A stretch of 39,974 bases of DNA from Paenibacillus rigui. Its GTDB lineage: Bacteria > Bacillota > Bacilli > Paenibacillales > NBRC-103111. The stretch's first letter is position 1. Every line of letters begins with the position of its first letter. The DNA lies in contig NZ_NMQW01000010.1 in NCBI RefSeq assembly GCF_002234615.1, positions 1 through 39,974 on the forward strand, given 5' to 3'. The notes beneath the pieces were generated by a model. That model was not told the origin of the DNA. It searched no databases and worked only from the letters and a program-made list of their open reading frames with translations. The position numbers and the translations under genes were made by a program. Positions 9,492-18,321 of the stretch are shown piece after piece.

Positions 9492-9560
9492 AAGATTCTC
9501 CTCTAAACATTCTCTCACTCTAATATTATACACTTTTTACAACTACAAGAGTATGTGGAA
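9492..9560 (-). promoter_or_regulatory. Promoter and leader of the jet operon
   Basis: On the minus strand a perfect -10 TATAAT (9525-9530) lies about 35 bp before the jetA start, with AGAGGAG as ribosome site. No good -35 hexamer is visible at 16-18 bp, so an activator or a weak basal promoter is possible. The Wadjet genes therefore have their own promoter, separate from the tns operon upstream. Confidence 0.5.
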
Positions 9561-9670
9561 CCATTTCCCTCAGCCTTCTTTCCTCGAAATTTGCTGGTTA
9601 CTCGGTCCCTAAAATCTAACTAAGAAACTGGAAATGGATCACCTTAAAAATATTGAAGTGTATTAATACG

Positions 9671-9711
9671 AAAAAAAGCGAGATCAGGTGGTCAAAACCT
9701 CGCCTGATCTC
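9671..9711 (-). terminator. Terminator below the tns operon
   Basis: A 9-bp perfect stem GAGATCAGG...CCTGATCTC (within 9680-9711) is followed on the minus strand by GCTTTTTTTCG (9671-9679). It would stop tns transcription before it enters jetA. The 9561-10037 gap holds this, the hairpin at 9935-9960 and no gene I can support. Confidence 0.8.
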
Positions 9712-9934
9712 GGTCATTGCACTCTAAAAAAATGGTAAAAACCTTCATATCGGCGAATCAAAACGGTTTTCTAGGAGAGAAATGGAACAATGGATAGTGT
9801 CTCAGTATGAATGAACTCGAAATTGCCATGATTAGTGCTGCTCCGTAGACCATCTTTTGTCCTTCGCTAATATTTCTATACTATCGTCGATAAGATTGAA
9901 CTATCTCTATTGATACTTCCTTATAATGAACTAA

Positions 9935-9960
9935 AGCCCGAGTGAAGGAACACTCGGGCT
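9935..9960. terminator. Hairpin, likely first terminator after the second tniQ gene
   Basis: A perfect 10-bp stem AGCCCGAGTG with a 6-nt loop lies about 80 bp below the stop of the 627-residue TniQ gene. It is flanked by short T-rich sequence on both strands (TTTAGTT on minus), so it could act in either direction. It backs up the terminator at 9671-9711. Confidence 0.6.
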
Positions 9961-10037
9961 CTTATATTTTCTATATAAAAGTTGCTTTATTGATAAAAAA
10001 GGGCATTGTAATGTGCTCGGATAAATCCACAAACCAA

Positions 10038-11921
10038 TTAATAACCACGATCAATTATTTCTGATACTTTACTACTTATTAATAAACCCAGCTCATCAGA
10101 TATCCCTCCATATATTGTCGGGAAATGTTTCTTAATTGACCCCATAGTTACTCGACGATCTTTTTCTTTAATTCTTTGAACCGCTTGAGGTAAAAACCTA
10201 ATTTGAAAATGGGCAACTTTTTCTGTTAAGTCCTCTAATTTAATATTAGAATTTTTCATTTTTTGTGGCGACCTGCGAATGCGGTTTCGATAATGTGTAG
10301 GTAAGAACCTTATTATCTTACCTCGTGTTATTCTATAAGGAGGATCTGTTGAGTAGATATATGTGGCAGTTTTTTCAATAACATGACATAGTTCATCATC
10401 AAACTCATTCCAGTCTATTTTCTCAGAGTTTTTCATTGAAGGTGGCAGTGTTTTTTCCATCCATACTTTATCGTTACTTAATAACCAATCATATGCAATG
10501 GGACACGCCTTTCTAAGCAGGCTTCTTTTTGGTTCCTTCATAATTTTTAAGTTATCCATAATTTTTTCTCTATATATATTAAACTTATTTATTTGTTCTT
10601 TAGTGCAGCACACTTGTGATTCAGTAATTTGAATCTCCATTTGATTTAACAATGTGTTACATTGCTTTGATACTGTTACGTATTTGGTATTCAGCTGTTT
10701 AGCAATTTGCGAAATAGTTACTCCATTCGCATGAAGTCTATAGACTTCCTCTCTAAAATATTCCCCCATGCTTGAGATAAAAATACGATTATTCTCCTTT
10801 CTTTCAGGCCAATACCAAGCTTTTTTATAAGTAAATCCACAGTAACCACATTGAAACTCATTAACAATTTTGAGCCCCCTATCATCATGACGCCTACAAC
10901 GGTCTATTTTATACTGATTATATTGCGGGCACATCTTATTAAAACAAGTCCATGGTCCATTGCCAAATGGTATAGGAAGAGCGTACGTCGGCTTATCACT
11001 AAAAAAAGTCTTTATTGATCCAGCCAAAAATCTAAATAGTAGCAAATAGTAATTAAAATTTGTGCTATTCTTTTCACTACATGAAAGCATCCGCTCCATA
11101 GTGGTATTTGATCTAATATACTCCGTTGGTATGTCATAGAGCTTAAGCTTTTCGTCCCCATAAAAATGAATAATATCATCAGCCAATCTCTTCCGAAATA
11201 ACTTCCCACCAGTTAAGGTGAAATAGCCCTTTTCACCTAACCATAAATTTATTTTATCTATAAGCTCTTTTCGATTTCTAACTGTACAATTTCCAATAAA
11301 TTCTAACGCCCATATATTTAAGTCACTTTTCAAAATGTGTTCATTGAACTCTTGTAAAGACTTTATATGGTGTCCGTTCTGACATCTTGGTGATGAGAGC
11401 AACGAGTCATTATCTGATGAAGATAATTCAACATTACATTTCGGGCAATGACTAAACAATTTTTCACAATGGACCGGGCAGAATTCCAATACATCCATTT
11501 GATGTGTTAGATGGGCATAACATTCACCTAAACTTTCATAATCCCAACTAAGACAACTTGGGCAGTAACGCATCCGTTTCGAGAGCAAGTAACTTCCACT
11601 GAAAGCTCCTAGGTTTGGATTGTTTTCATTAAGAATCTGATTCCATAGAGATTGTCGTTCAGTTGTACTTAGAAATGGTCCAATATATCTCATCACTGTA
11701 TGATTTTCTATTATTTCCTTTAGTCTAAAACTTGGTGGAAGTTGATTATCCAAATATTTAAGGTTCCTAGGAAGAAGAGGATTTTTGTTAGAATTCAGGT
11801 TAAAAAGCTCTAATCGTGTATGGGCCATCGTCTGATTGCCTGAATGTACATGGTATCTATAAATGACACTTCGAAAATCTTCGTCAGGGTATGGTTGTGG
11901 AAAAAACGCCAAAAGTGACAT
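10038..11921 (-). CDS. tniQ: Second TnsD/TniQ-family target selector (627 aa)
   Basis: A 627-residue TniQ-family protein, last in the tns operon. The N-terminus LLAFFPQPYPDEDFRSVIYR is the usual TniQ opening. A zinc-binding cluster follows: C120/C123, C148/H151, C159/C162. A second Cys/His cluster lies near residues 325-375 (C-F-N-K-M-C ... C-R-R-H ... C-G-Y-C), then a helix-turn-helix-like stretch near 395-430 (GVTISQIAKQLNTKYVTVSK). This long C-terminal DNA-binding half is typical of TnsD-like proteins that recognise a fixed site. It is not the glmS reader: the 463-residue neighbour matches Tn7 TnsD much better. The gene is visibly more AT-rich than tnsABC, suggesting separate acquisition. 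Start ATG at 11921 has AAAGGAAGGG. With no TnsE or Cas proteins present it may direct an alternative target; that is inference. Confidence 0.85.
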   Translation of the reverse strand: MSLLAFFPQPYPDEDFRSVIYRYHVHSGNQTMAHTRLELFNLNSNKNPLLPRNLKYLDNQLPPSFRLKEIIENHTVMRYIGPFLSTTERQSLWNQILNENNPNLGAFSGSYLLSKRMRYCPSCLSWDYESLGECYAHLTHQMDVLEFCPVHCEKLFSHCPKCNVELSSSDNDSLLSSPRCQNGHHIKSLQEFNEHILKSDLNIWALEFIGNCTVRNRKELIDKINLWLGEKGYFTLTGGKLFRKRLADDIIHFYGDEKLKLYDIPTEYIRSNTTMERMLSCSEKNSTNFNYYLLLFRFLAGSIKTFFSDKPTYALPIPFGNGPWTCFNKMCPQYNQYKIDRCRRHDDRGLKIVNEFQCGYCGFTYKKAWYWPERKENNRIFISSMGEYFREEVYRLHANGVTISQIAKQLNTKYVTVSKQCNTLLNQMEIQITESQVCCTKEQINKFNIYREKIMDNLKIMKEPKRSLLRKACPIAYDWLLSNDKVWMEKTLPPSMKNSEKIDWNEFDDELCHVIEKTATYIYSTDPPYRITRGKIIRFLPTHYRNRIRRSPQKMKNSNIKLEDLTEKVAHFQIRFLPQAVQRIKEKDRRVTMGSIKKHFPTIYGGISDELGLLISSKVSEIIDRGY

Positions 11922-11959
11922 ATGACCCTTCCTTTATCAAATATTCGTCTATCGATGTT

Positions 11960-13351
11960 CTAACTAAATTTTTGATTTGAGTCGAGTAGTTGGTTATATT
12001 TCATTTCAACCGCTTCCTTCAACGGCTTATTCAAGCCAGCGGCTTTCATCAGTCTCCATCCCTGAACAAAGCCTCTTTCAGATAGATGCATAGCTGCCCA
12101 TTCCAGACGCCGAATTTGAAATTGCTCCGTCGTTTCAATCTCTTTATCCAAGAAATGTTTTGTTTTAGGGAGCTTATGTAAACACTTTTCCAAGACGAAA
12201 GGTATCTTCGCTTTATTTAGGTTTTTAGAAACCATAGCGAGAGAAACCCGCTGTGGCTTCGCTTTTCGAGATTTTAAATTTTTAACAACATCCTCTACCT
12301 CAAACAGAATCAACGAATCCCGCTCTTTCCAATCATGAATTGGAGTGCCAGTTCTAACACCCGTTTTCTTTGGGCGAATATTCTGCTGCCACTTTCCTCC
12401 GTTTATATCCAACATCCCAATGCCAAAATTCTCCGTTGAATTCAGGTTTGATAACCCCATGAAATCGGCTACTAAGATGTGACGTAGGGGGTGAAACATT
12501 AAGTCGTTACCTCGAATCATTTTGTGCAACCACGTTTCAGACTGACCATCCACTGCACATTGCAAATGTTCTAGGAATTCTTGAGTATAATAATCATTGA
12601 AGTCTTGGATCAACTTAAGAAAACGAATCCGTCCCCGTTCCGTTAAATACCCCTTTTTATAAAGATTCATTTCGCTGATTGAAGAACAATTCGTAACTAA
12701 GTTAACCGACTTCAACATTTCGTACGACCTCTCAGCTACCATCGCATATTGATTCAATAGGTTTATTTGAAAGCATAAATTTGAGGCACTGTATTTTTCC
12801 AGATCAGTTAATGGGGTGAATTGAAATTTCTTTTCTCGCGTCATATATGAAACCGTAGATTCGATTAAAGCCACTTTATGAATTGGACATACGCAAACTC
12901 CTGGAATCTGGTGAGATCGGTGCCAATAAGGTTCATGATAGGTTGCCATGTCCTCCTCGTAGCAGATACCGCAAAACCGTAAGTAATTCGGAAGTTTAAT
13001 CAAGCTTGCTGGTATTCCCAGCAACGCATGAACTTCTCCGTGGGATTCTCCCTCGCTCATTAACCCATATACTTTTCTAGCCTTATCTTGTGGAAGAAAC
13101 GCACTGTAATATGGAAATAGAGTGTGCTTCATGATAAGTTCCTCAACAGTATACAAAGAACCAAGTCGCTCCGATAGATGCCTGATATGGCTAGGTAAAT
13201 CTACCGTCGCGCACACAAGACGATCGCCAAACAATTCATTGATGGTCTGCTTTTGCGCAGTGTTTCCCGACATTTGATGATATCGCGCAATTCCACTGTA
13301 AAGCAGCTCATCGGGGTTCAAAGAAGGGAAATGTGCTACCAATAGAATCAT
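11960..13351 (-). CDS. tnsD: TnsD, attTn7 (glmS) target-site selector
   Basis: TniQ-family protein of about 460 residues. It parallels E. coli Tn7 TnsD along its length: HFPSLNPDELLYSGIARYH at the start, then a gene-family phrase DLPSHIRHLSERLG, HTLFPYYSAF, EVHALLGIPAS, and a CCCH zinc motif C127/C130/C155/H158 (CGIC...CPIH). The C-terminal part has DWKERDS and FQIRRLEWAAM...GWRLMKAAGL, as in Tn7 TnsD. Known role: it binds the 3' end of glmS and recruits TnsC, so insertion falls about 25 bp past the stop. A glmS gene with an end at that very distance lies in this window. The ATG at 13351 abuts AAAAGGA; a TTG at 13342 has better spacing and is the likelier start (460 aa). Confidence 0.93.
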   Translation of the reverse strand: MILLVAHFPSLNPDELLYSGIARYHQMSGNTAQKQTINELFGDRLVCATVDLPSHIRHLSERLGSLYTVEELIMKHTLFPYYSAFLPQDKARKVYGLMSEGESHGEVHALLGIPASLIKLPNYLRFCGICYEEDMATYHEPYWHRSHQIPGVCVCPIHKVALIESTVSYMTREKKFQFTPLTDLEKYSASNLCFQINLLNQYAMVAERSYEMLKSVNLVTNCSSISEMNLYKKGYLTERGRIRFLKLIQDFNDYYTQEFLEHLQCAVDGQSETWLHKMIRGNDLMFHPLRHILVADFMGLSNLNSTENFGIGMLDINGGKWQQNIRPKKTGVRTGTPIHDWKERDSLILFEVEDVVKNLKSRKAKPQRVSLAMVSKNLNKAKIPFVLEKCLHKLPKTKHFLDKEIETTEQFQIRRLEWAAMHLSERGFVQGWRLMKAAGLNKPLKEAVEMKYNQLLDSNQKFS

Positions 13352-13408
13352 TCCTTTTCATGATTTCTATTAGTAGTCTTCCCTTCTTCACGTGCATCTA
13401 GTACAGCC

Positions 13409-15169
13409 TTAAACAATCAACTTGGACAAATCTTCTTCGGAAGGAATCGTACCGAGTTCAACTAAATTTTCATAGATTTCCGTACTCTTTGCGTTATGGC
13501 TTGAGACAGTATTTCTAAGATCATCCACGTCTAAGATGCTTGGTTCCTTCTTTCTGGTCGTCCTATTCCTTGGTCGTTTCTTCTGCTCTCTCTCCGTTTG
13601 ATTTTCCGATATAGGATTGTGAATATCTGCAGTGGCGGCGGTCAACTCAATTTCTTGAAGCAATTCTTTTCTCAACCGGACTAAGTCACCCTCGGTCTCA
13701 TTCTGCAGCAATATGCGTTTCGCTAGCTTTTCTGCATTCTCCGCCGAAGCACCAAAATCGATAGCCGTTTTTACCAACTCCAGGTATCTATTCTGATCGA
13801 GTTCAATATTCTCGTCCCGCAAAAGTTGAGAACGTATCTCCCCTTGGATATTGACCTTCTCTTTTGAATTTCGCAGGAACTGGTCTAATACATCCCACTG
13901 CGGATATAAGTCATCCACCATTACCTTTGCTGAGGGATCATTTCGTTTCAACACTTGGAGCAGAGGCTGCACGAGCTGCATATGCCGGCTCGCGACGTTC
14001 CTAAGCAACCATATCGTAACGCGTTCTTTATTATCCTTACCATGCATGATGACTTCCCATTGTGCCAGCATATACAGCTTAACGGCGATATCCACAATCC
14101 CCTGAGATAGCTTATAGATTTCTTTTTTCAGGGAGTCAGTCAACTTTGTGCATGTACTTGTCCACTGATATTTCCACAACCGTTCAATGAAAAAATCCCA
14201 CTCCTCGCCTTCCATCAATCGATCCATAATCAGATCACCTTGACCGGTGCTTCTTCTGGCTTGACTAAATGAACCCGATAGCAGTTTCATTGCTTTAAAG
14301 GTTCCTATCAAAATAACGGATACTCCAATTGTATTAATCAGTTGTGTAAAGTAGTTAAGCATTCTTTCAGCGCCGCCGCTTTTCATAAAACTGAGGTTTT
14401 GAATCTCATCGATAACGAGTGCGCCAAGTCCATGGAGCGTTGCAATATGGGCCATGACAGGTAAGAGCATGTCGACTGATGAGCCTTTTGAGGCAAACTT
14501 CCTGAAATAGTTTGTCTCTAGCACAGAGTCAACAGCTTGTAGAAAGTTGAAACATAATCCCTTCAGCGAACCGTCGTGAGGACAATTGAGTTTAAGCCAA
14601 ACAAGCTGCTTTCGAATAAAGGGCTGCCCTTGATACGTCGAGTGGTGGATAACCTGTGGGTAAAGCAGCAGCGAGCTTTCGATAGCAGTTGTTTTTCCTT
14701 GGCCACTGACACCGAGAATAGCAAACCCCGAAGCTGTCGACCGAATGCCCGCCAGATTGGTGTCCCCATCATCCACTCCGGACTCAAGGATATTCTCAAA
14801 GCCAATATGGAACTGTTTAACTGATTCTCGTGTCAATGGATTTCTCGCTTTGTACCCGTGTCGCATTAGCCGCGAGAGCCGTTGTTCTACAAGCAGGTGT
14901 GAAGGTAAAGGTTCTACGTAATCCGCAATCTGTTGGATTAAATGGAGCCTTGTTTGTTTGCCTAACTTGCGTTGTTCATCATTATGGTCAGGAAACCTTG
15001 CAATTTTAGATCCCACAAATTCTTCCTCGAAAATCGGAGGCAAGGCTTCGATAAAGGGGTTATTTTTATATCCAGTGATTTCTTGTGGCAAATATTCAGC
15101 ATTAACCTGACGACCAATAAGACTCGGGGTAAAGTGATACATTGCCTCGAGATTAGCTTTTCGATCCAT
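13409..15169 (-). CDS. tnsC: TnsC, AAA+ regulator of Tn7-like transposition
   Basis: A 586-residue AAA+ ATPase (Tn7 TnsC is 555). Walker A is GVSGQGKT at residues 153-160 and Walker B is LVIDEI at 251-256, followed by QNLSFMKSGG, and a sensor-like threonine in ILIGTFKAMKLL. Known role: TnsC assembles on target DNA marked by TnsD and activates the TnsAB transposase; it also mediates target immunity. The ATG at 15169 follows the tnsB stop by one base and has GGAAGG within the end of tnsB, so the two are translationally coupled. The charged C-terminal tail (RPRNRTTRKKEPS near 540) is probably the part that contacts TnsA/TnsB. No sign of damage. Confidence 0.95.
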   Translation of the reverse strand: MDRKANLEAMYHFTPSLIGRQVNAEYLPQEITGYKNNPFIEALPPIFEEEFVGSKIARFPDHNDEQRKLGKQTRLHLIQQIADYVEPLPSHLLVEQRLSRLMRHGYKARNPLTRESVKQFHIGFENILESGVDDGDTNLAGIRSTASGFAILGVSGQGKTTAIESSLLLYPQVIHHSTYQGQPFIRKQLVWLKLNCPHDGSLKGLCFNFLQAVDSVLETNYFRKFASKGSSVDMLLPVMAHIATLHGLGALVIDEIQNLSFMKSGGAERMLNYFTQLINTIGVSVILIGTFKAMKLLSGSFSQARRSTGQGDLIMDRLMEGEEWDFFIERLWKYQWTSTCTKLTDSLKKEIYKLSQGIVDIAVKLYMLAQWEVIMHGKDNKERVTIWLLRNVASRHMQLVQPLLQVLKRNDPSAKVMVDDLYPQWDVLDQFLRNSKEKVNIQGEIRSQLLRDENIELDQNRYLELVKTAIDFGASAENAEKLAKRILLQNETEGDLVRLRKELLQEIELTAATADIHNPISENQTEREQKKRPRNRTTRKKEPSILDVDDLRNTVSSHNAKSTEIYENLVELGTIPSEEDLSKLIV

Positions 15170-15170
15170 C

Positions 15171-17327
15171 TTAACCTTCCTTTCTGATACTTGCTAATAA
15201 TCCGAGCTTTGATCTTGGAGAGAAAAAAGTCTCGTTATCACCATTGTCTTCAGCTGTGACTACTGCATGATTACTTGTGTTATTAGCCTTGTTTAACTCA
15301 AAGCTCTGTAACTTGCGTAGCTTATCTCGTTCTTCCTTTCGGTTGGTCCGGATATCTGCCTTTCGCTCAGTTTTCGTCAGTGAAGGATCACTCTCAGCCT
15401 TCACTCGTTCCTCAGCCTCCTTTTTGATTTTTTCCAATCGAGTGCTTAGATCTACATCCTGTTGGTTCCTCGTGGATTGATATAGACTTTTTTGAAGCTT
15501 TTCCTCGAATCGCTTCATTTTCACTTCTTCCAGGGTCAAATCTTGAAACCGTGAAGATTTCTCCAAAAGAAAGCACTTCAGAAACTCTTTCCCATCACGC
15601 AATTTAATATAAATATGGTTCATATTTCGTCTGTCAAACGCGATGACAGCTTTAGTTGAATTCCCTTGGACGAACCACCCTTGTTCCACCATTTCATCAC
15701 ACCAGTAATACATGCCTTCGAATTGAATTCCTTCACTGCTTATTGTTGCCTTGGCTTCCTCCAGCACGTTTAGGCGTACAATATCGGGATGTACTTCATG
15801 CAAAAAGTGATCACGTTGCATTCCCCAATTCCATAATTCCCTCGGGATAGGTCTTACATTGTCTTTGGACAATGCTTTGTCCAATGGATAATGCTCCATG
15901 TAATGATAATTATTTCGATGCAAAATCATCTCAATAACCATCTTGGTGAAATCCTTTACGGTCAGTTTTGCGTCCAGAACATAGTCGGGGCCTCCCCGCT
16001 TTCGATACTCTTTCTTTACCGCACCCGGCATCCAAGGTTGAAGCGTTAGGTTTAATGTGCGAAACTGCTGCTCGACAATACCCTTTAGATCAGCTCGATA
16101 AGGAGGGGCATTTTTTAATTTAATTCCTAAAGCTTTTCCCAGAGAGTCTGCCTTGTTGCTCTCCATTTCTCCGCGGTCGGCGTAAAAATGTTGAGGCATA
16201 TGATGACACGGCCATTCTTCCTTTGTGATTTCAATCCCATATTCAGCACAAAACTCAACTTTATTCACTACAGTATTCTCAATGGCCATTGTTACACCTA
16301 ACCAAGAAGGTCCCTCAAAACCGATGTATAGGCCAACAACCATGTGTGTCCATACATCCACCACTATATAGACCACTGGTCTTCCGATAATCTGATCGAC
16401 ATTATCTGAGCTAATTAAGTAAACATCAGCAACCGTTGCATCGATCTCAAAGATCTGGCCAGGGCCTGTAGCACGTCTAGTTTCTGAACCTAACAATGGT
16501 CTAAAATCACGATCAAAAGTAACTTTCCCCTCACGTGCTATCAGTCTTTTTCGTCTTGTATATCTCGTCCTAATGTGATACCTAAGCTGGGCGATACTTG
16601 GAACTTGATGATCAGGCAAGATGATTGGAATTTCTACTCCCCGAACGATTTTGGTTTCGACTCCAAACCGTTTTTTCAGCATCTCGACGTATGTAAATTT
16701 GACCGAGTCTCGTCTATTGACCTTCAAGTAGACACCACGTATAAAATCATCAAAAATTCTTCTGGTTTCCTCATCAACTAGCACCCCCGACAGTTCGGGA
16801 TCAACTGTGACAGTTAGCCGTGACCGCCCCATTTTTTGTTTTGGGTTTTTAGGCTTTCCTGGACCACCACACTTCCGAAACCGAGGGAGCAAGGCATTTT
16901 CCTTTTTGCCCCCCATCCAGTAATAGCGAAGGTATTTATAAATAAACTTCTTGCCTTTTCCAGTCCGCTCACATAGATCCTTAATGATCCGATACCGTTC
17001 TTTCGAATCATATATGTTAGGCTCGATTTCTACGATCTCTTTAATGCATGTCCAGGCATGATCTCTAATCTTAATTTCATTCTTACTGAGCTTATCCTCA
17101 GGAACCATGAACTTTGCATAGGGATCGTACTGCAGCTTAATAAGCTGCCCGGAATCCAACTCATTCTGCATGTTGGAGAGAGATTTGTATTGGGGAAGAG
17201 CACTATCGTTAATAATGGAGATTGTAATAACCGCGTCTCCTTCTGTATTTGCCCAAAGCACCCTCTCGCAATCAATCAGCCTGCCGTTTTCCTCACGCTT
17301 CATAACATTGTTAACAAAAATGTTCAT
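15171..17327 (-). CDS. tnsB: TnsB, DDE transposase of the Tn7-like element
   Basis: From the ATG at 17327 the protein has 718 residues (Tn7 TnsB 702). That start is chosen because GGGAGG lies six bases upstream and overlap with tnsA falls to 17 bp; the open frame continues 32 codons further up without a ribosome site. Catalytic triad: D296 in FEIDATVADVYL, D384 in HFYADRGEME, E419 in LKGIVEQQFR, in the order and spacing of retroviral-type transposases. N-terminal helix-turn-helix DNA-binding parts precede it, and a Mu-type beta-barrel follows (ATISSEGIQFEGMYYW near 540). Known role: binds the repeated sites in both ends and joins 3' ends to the target. Looks intact. Confidence 0.96.
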   Translation of the reverse strand: MNIFVNNVMKREENGRLIDCERVLWANTEGDAVITISIINDSALPQYKSLSNMQNELDSGQLIKLQYDPYAKFMVPEDKLSKNEIKIRDHAWTCIKEIVEIEPNIYDSKERYRIIKDLCERTGKGKKFIYKYLRYYWMGGKKENALLPRFRKCGGPGKPKNPKQKMGRSRLTVTVDPELSGVLVDEETRRIFDDFIRGVYLKVNRRDSVKFTYVEMLKKRFGVETKIVRGVEIPIILPDHQVPSIAQLRYHIRTRYTRRKRLIAREGKVTFDRDFRPLLGSETRRATGPGQIFEIDATVADVYLISSDNVDQIIGRPVVYIVVDVWTHMVVGLYIGFEGPSWLGVTMAIENTVVNKVEFCAEYGIEITKEEWPCHHMPQHFYADRGEMESNKADSLGKALGIKLKNAPPYRADLKGIVEQQFRTLNLTLQPWMPGAVKKEYRKRGGPDYVLDAKLTVKDFTKMVIEMILHRNNYHYMEHYPLDKALSKDNVRPIPRELWNWGMQRDHFLHEVHPDIVRLNVLEEAKATISSEGIQFEGMYYWCDEMVEQGWFVQGNSTKAVIAFDRRNMNHIYIKLRDGKEFLKCFLLEKSSRFQDLTLEEVKMKRFEEKLQKSLYQSTRNQQDVDLSTRLEKIKKEAEERVKAESDPSLTKTERKADIRTNRKEERDKLRKLQSFELNKANNTSNHAVVTAEDNGDNETFFSPRSKLGLLASIRKEG

Positions 17328-18153
17328 ACAATACCTCCCGGTGACAGATTGCGCGGATTTGAAGCGGCTGTAATGTAGGTAGAATTCGCTTTGACATATC
17401 GACAATCCAGTAACGATTAGCAATTAAGTGCCTTACAATCTGTATGCATGTGCCCTCAGGCAATCCATGCTTGAGGTCCTGTTCCATCGTGACATCCGTT
17501 AAAGGGGAATCACTTTGTGAAATCGCTTGACGGAGGGACGGTTCTATTTGCTTTATGAGCTCAGTTGTAAGGTGCATGTGCCCTTCCAATGATCTTGCCG
17601 AATGAAGCCATTCTACATTACGAACAAGGTCATAATTGATTTGCTTTTCAGTAATCAGCGACCAGTCGATTCCTAGGTCTTTGAAGAACTGCTTTTCGAT
17701 TTGCAGTTTTTCCACCACGCGTTTGCTTAACTTGTTAGACGGCTTGAGAGAATGCGCAGCAAAACTAATATCATCTCCCTTTTTAAGGGTTAGCAACATA
17801 TCCGTTGTCATTACAATTGGATATTTCGATTTTGGATCTACAGGATGTCTTATACCTAGTTTTTGCGCAATGAATAGTGTCCTCTCCAAAGGCAATAATG
17901 GAAACTGCTCACGAATATCAATAACATCCTCTGCCCATTCCATCTGATAGTGATGTGCGAGCTCTAGTTGCTCCGAGAGATAGTGATGAAGGCGCCGGCT
18001 CTTCCACCCAAGGATTCGTGTTACAACTCCGGTTGAAGGTACATCATGAATGGTAAGCCATGGTCTATAGGCAGCAAAATGACCTTCCCCTCTTCCCTCA
18101 CGAATTCGCCTAGCAATCGATGAAGCTGTCGTTCTCGTTCTTCTCTTAGACAT
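17311..18153 (-). CDS. tnsA: TnsA, endonuclease subunit of the Tn7-like transposase
   Basis: A 280-residue protein (Tn7 TnsA 273). The catalytic half of this FokI-like nuclease family shows SEQLELAHHYQMEW with an acidic residue near 61-64, VIDIREQFPL, TTDML with D118, and HSLKPS with K137, matching the E-D-K pattern of TnsA. The C-terminal half (from about 180) is the winged-helix part that binds TnsC. Known role: nicks the 5' ends of the element so that, with TnsB, it is excised for cut-and-paste movement. Start ATG at 18153 has AAGGAGG seven bases upstream. It is first in the operon, divergent from the xre gene at 18322. Confidence 0.93.
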   Translation of the reverse strand: MSKRRTRTTASSIARRIREGRGEGHFAAYRPWLTIHDVPSTGVVTRILGWKSRRLHHYLSEQLELAHHYQMEWAEDVIDIREQFPLLPLERTLFIAQKLGIRHPVDPKSKYPIVMTTDMLLTLKKGDDISFAAHSLKPSNKLSKRVVEKLQIEKQFFKDLGIDWSLITEKQINYDLVRNVEWLHSARSLEGHMHLTTELIKQIEPSLRQAISQSDSPLTDVTMEQDLKHGLPEGTCIQIVRHLIANRYWIVDMSKRILPTLQPLQIRAICHREVLYEHFC

Positions 18154-18321
18154 GTGTTTTCCTCCTTGTTAATTTTTATTCTACAATAATTTTCATCATG
18201 TTAAATACTATTTGACTTGAATGATATACGAATATTATTTAACTTGTCAATATAAAAGGTTAAATAATTTACTATTTGAACATTAAATGTTATGATGTAA
18301 ACATAGGATGGTGAGCTAGTT
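18154..18321. promoter_or_regulatory. Divergent tnsA/xre promoter region with repeated operators
   Basis: For tnsA (minus) there is a perfect -35 TTGACA near 18245-18250 with a TATCAT -10 18 bp on. For xre (plus), TTTACT and TATGAT (18291-18296) are 17 bp apart. Over both lie related inverted repeats: GTTAAATA-C-TATTTGAC at 18200-18216, GTTAAATA...TATTTGAAC at 18259-18281, and a lone TATTTAAC half at 18236-18243. They overlap the promoters, so the Xre protein most likely represses both its own gene and the tns operon. Operator assignment is inference from position and symmetry. Confidence 0.65.

Noticed and set aside
1470-9533. Type I Wadjet (DUF3375/DUF4194)
   Set aside because: The JetC start (GYFNVWY...LLDGNYNPSRLDP) and the JetD Toprim motifs fit TIGR02680 and DUF2399, which define type II.
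10038-11921. CRISPR-associated transposon (CAST) interpretation because of two TniQ genes
   Set aside because: No Cas genes, repeats or guide-like sequence in the 40 kb; two TniQ proteins alone do not make a CAST.
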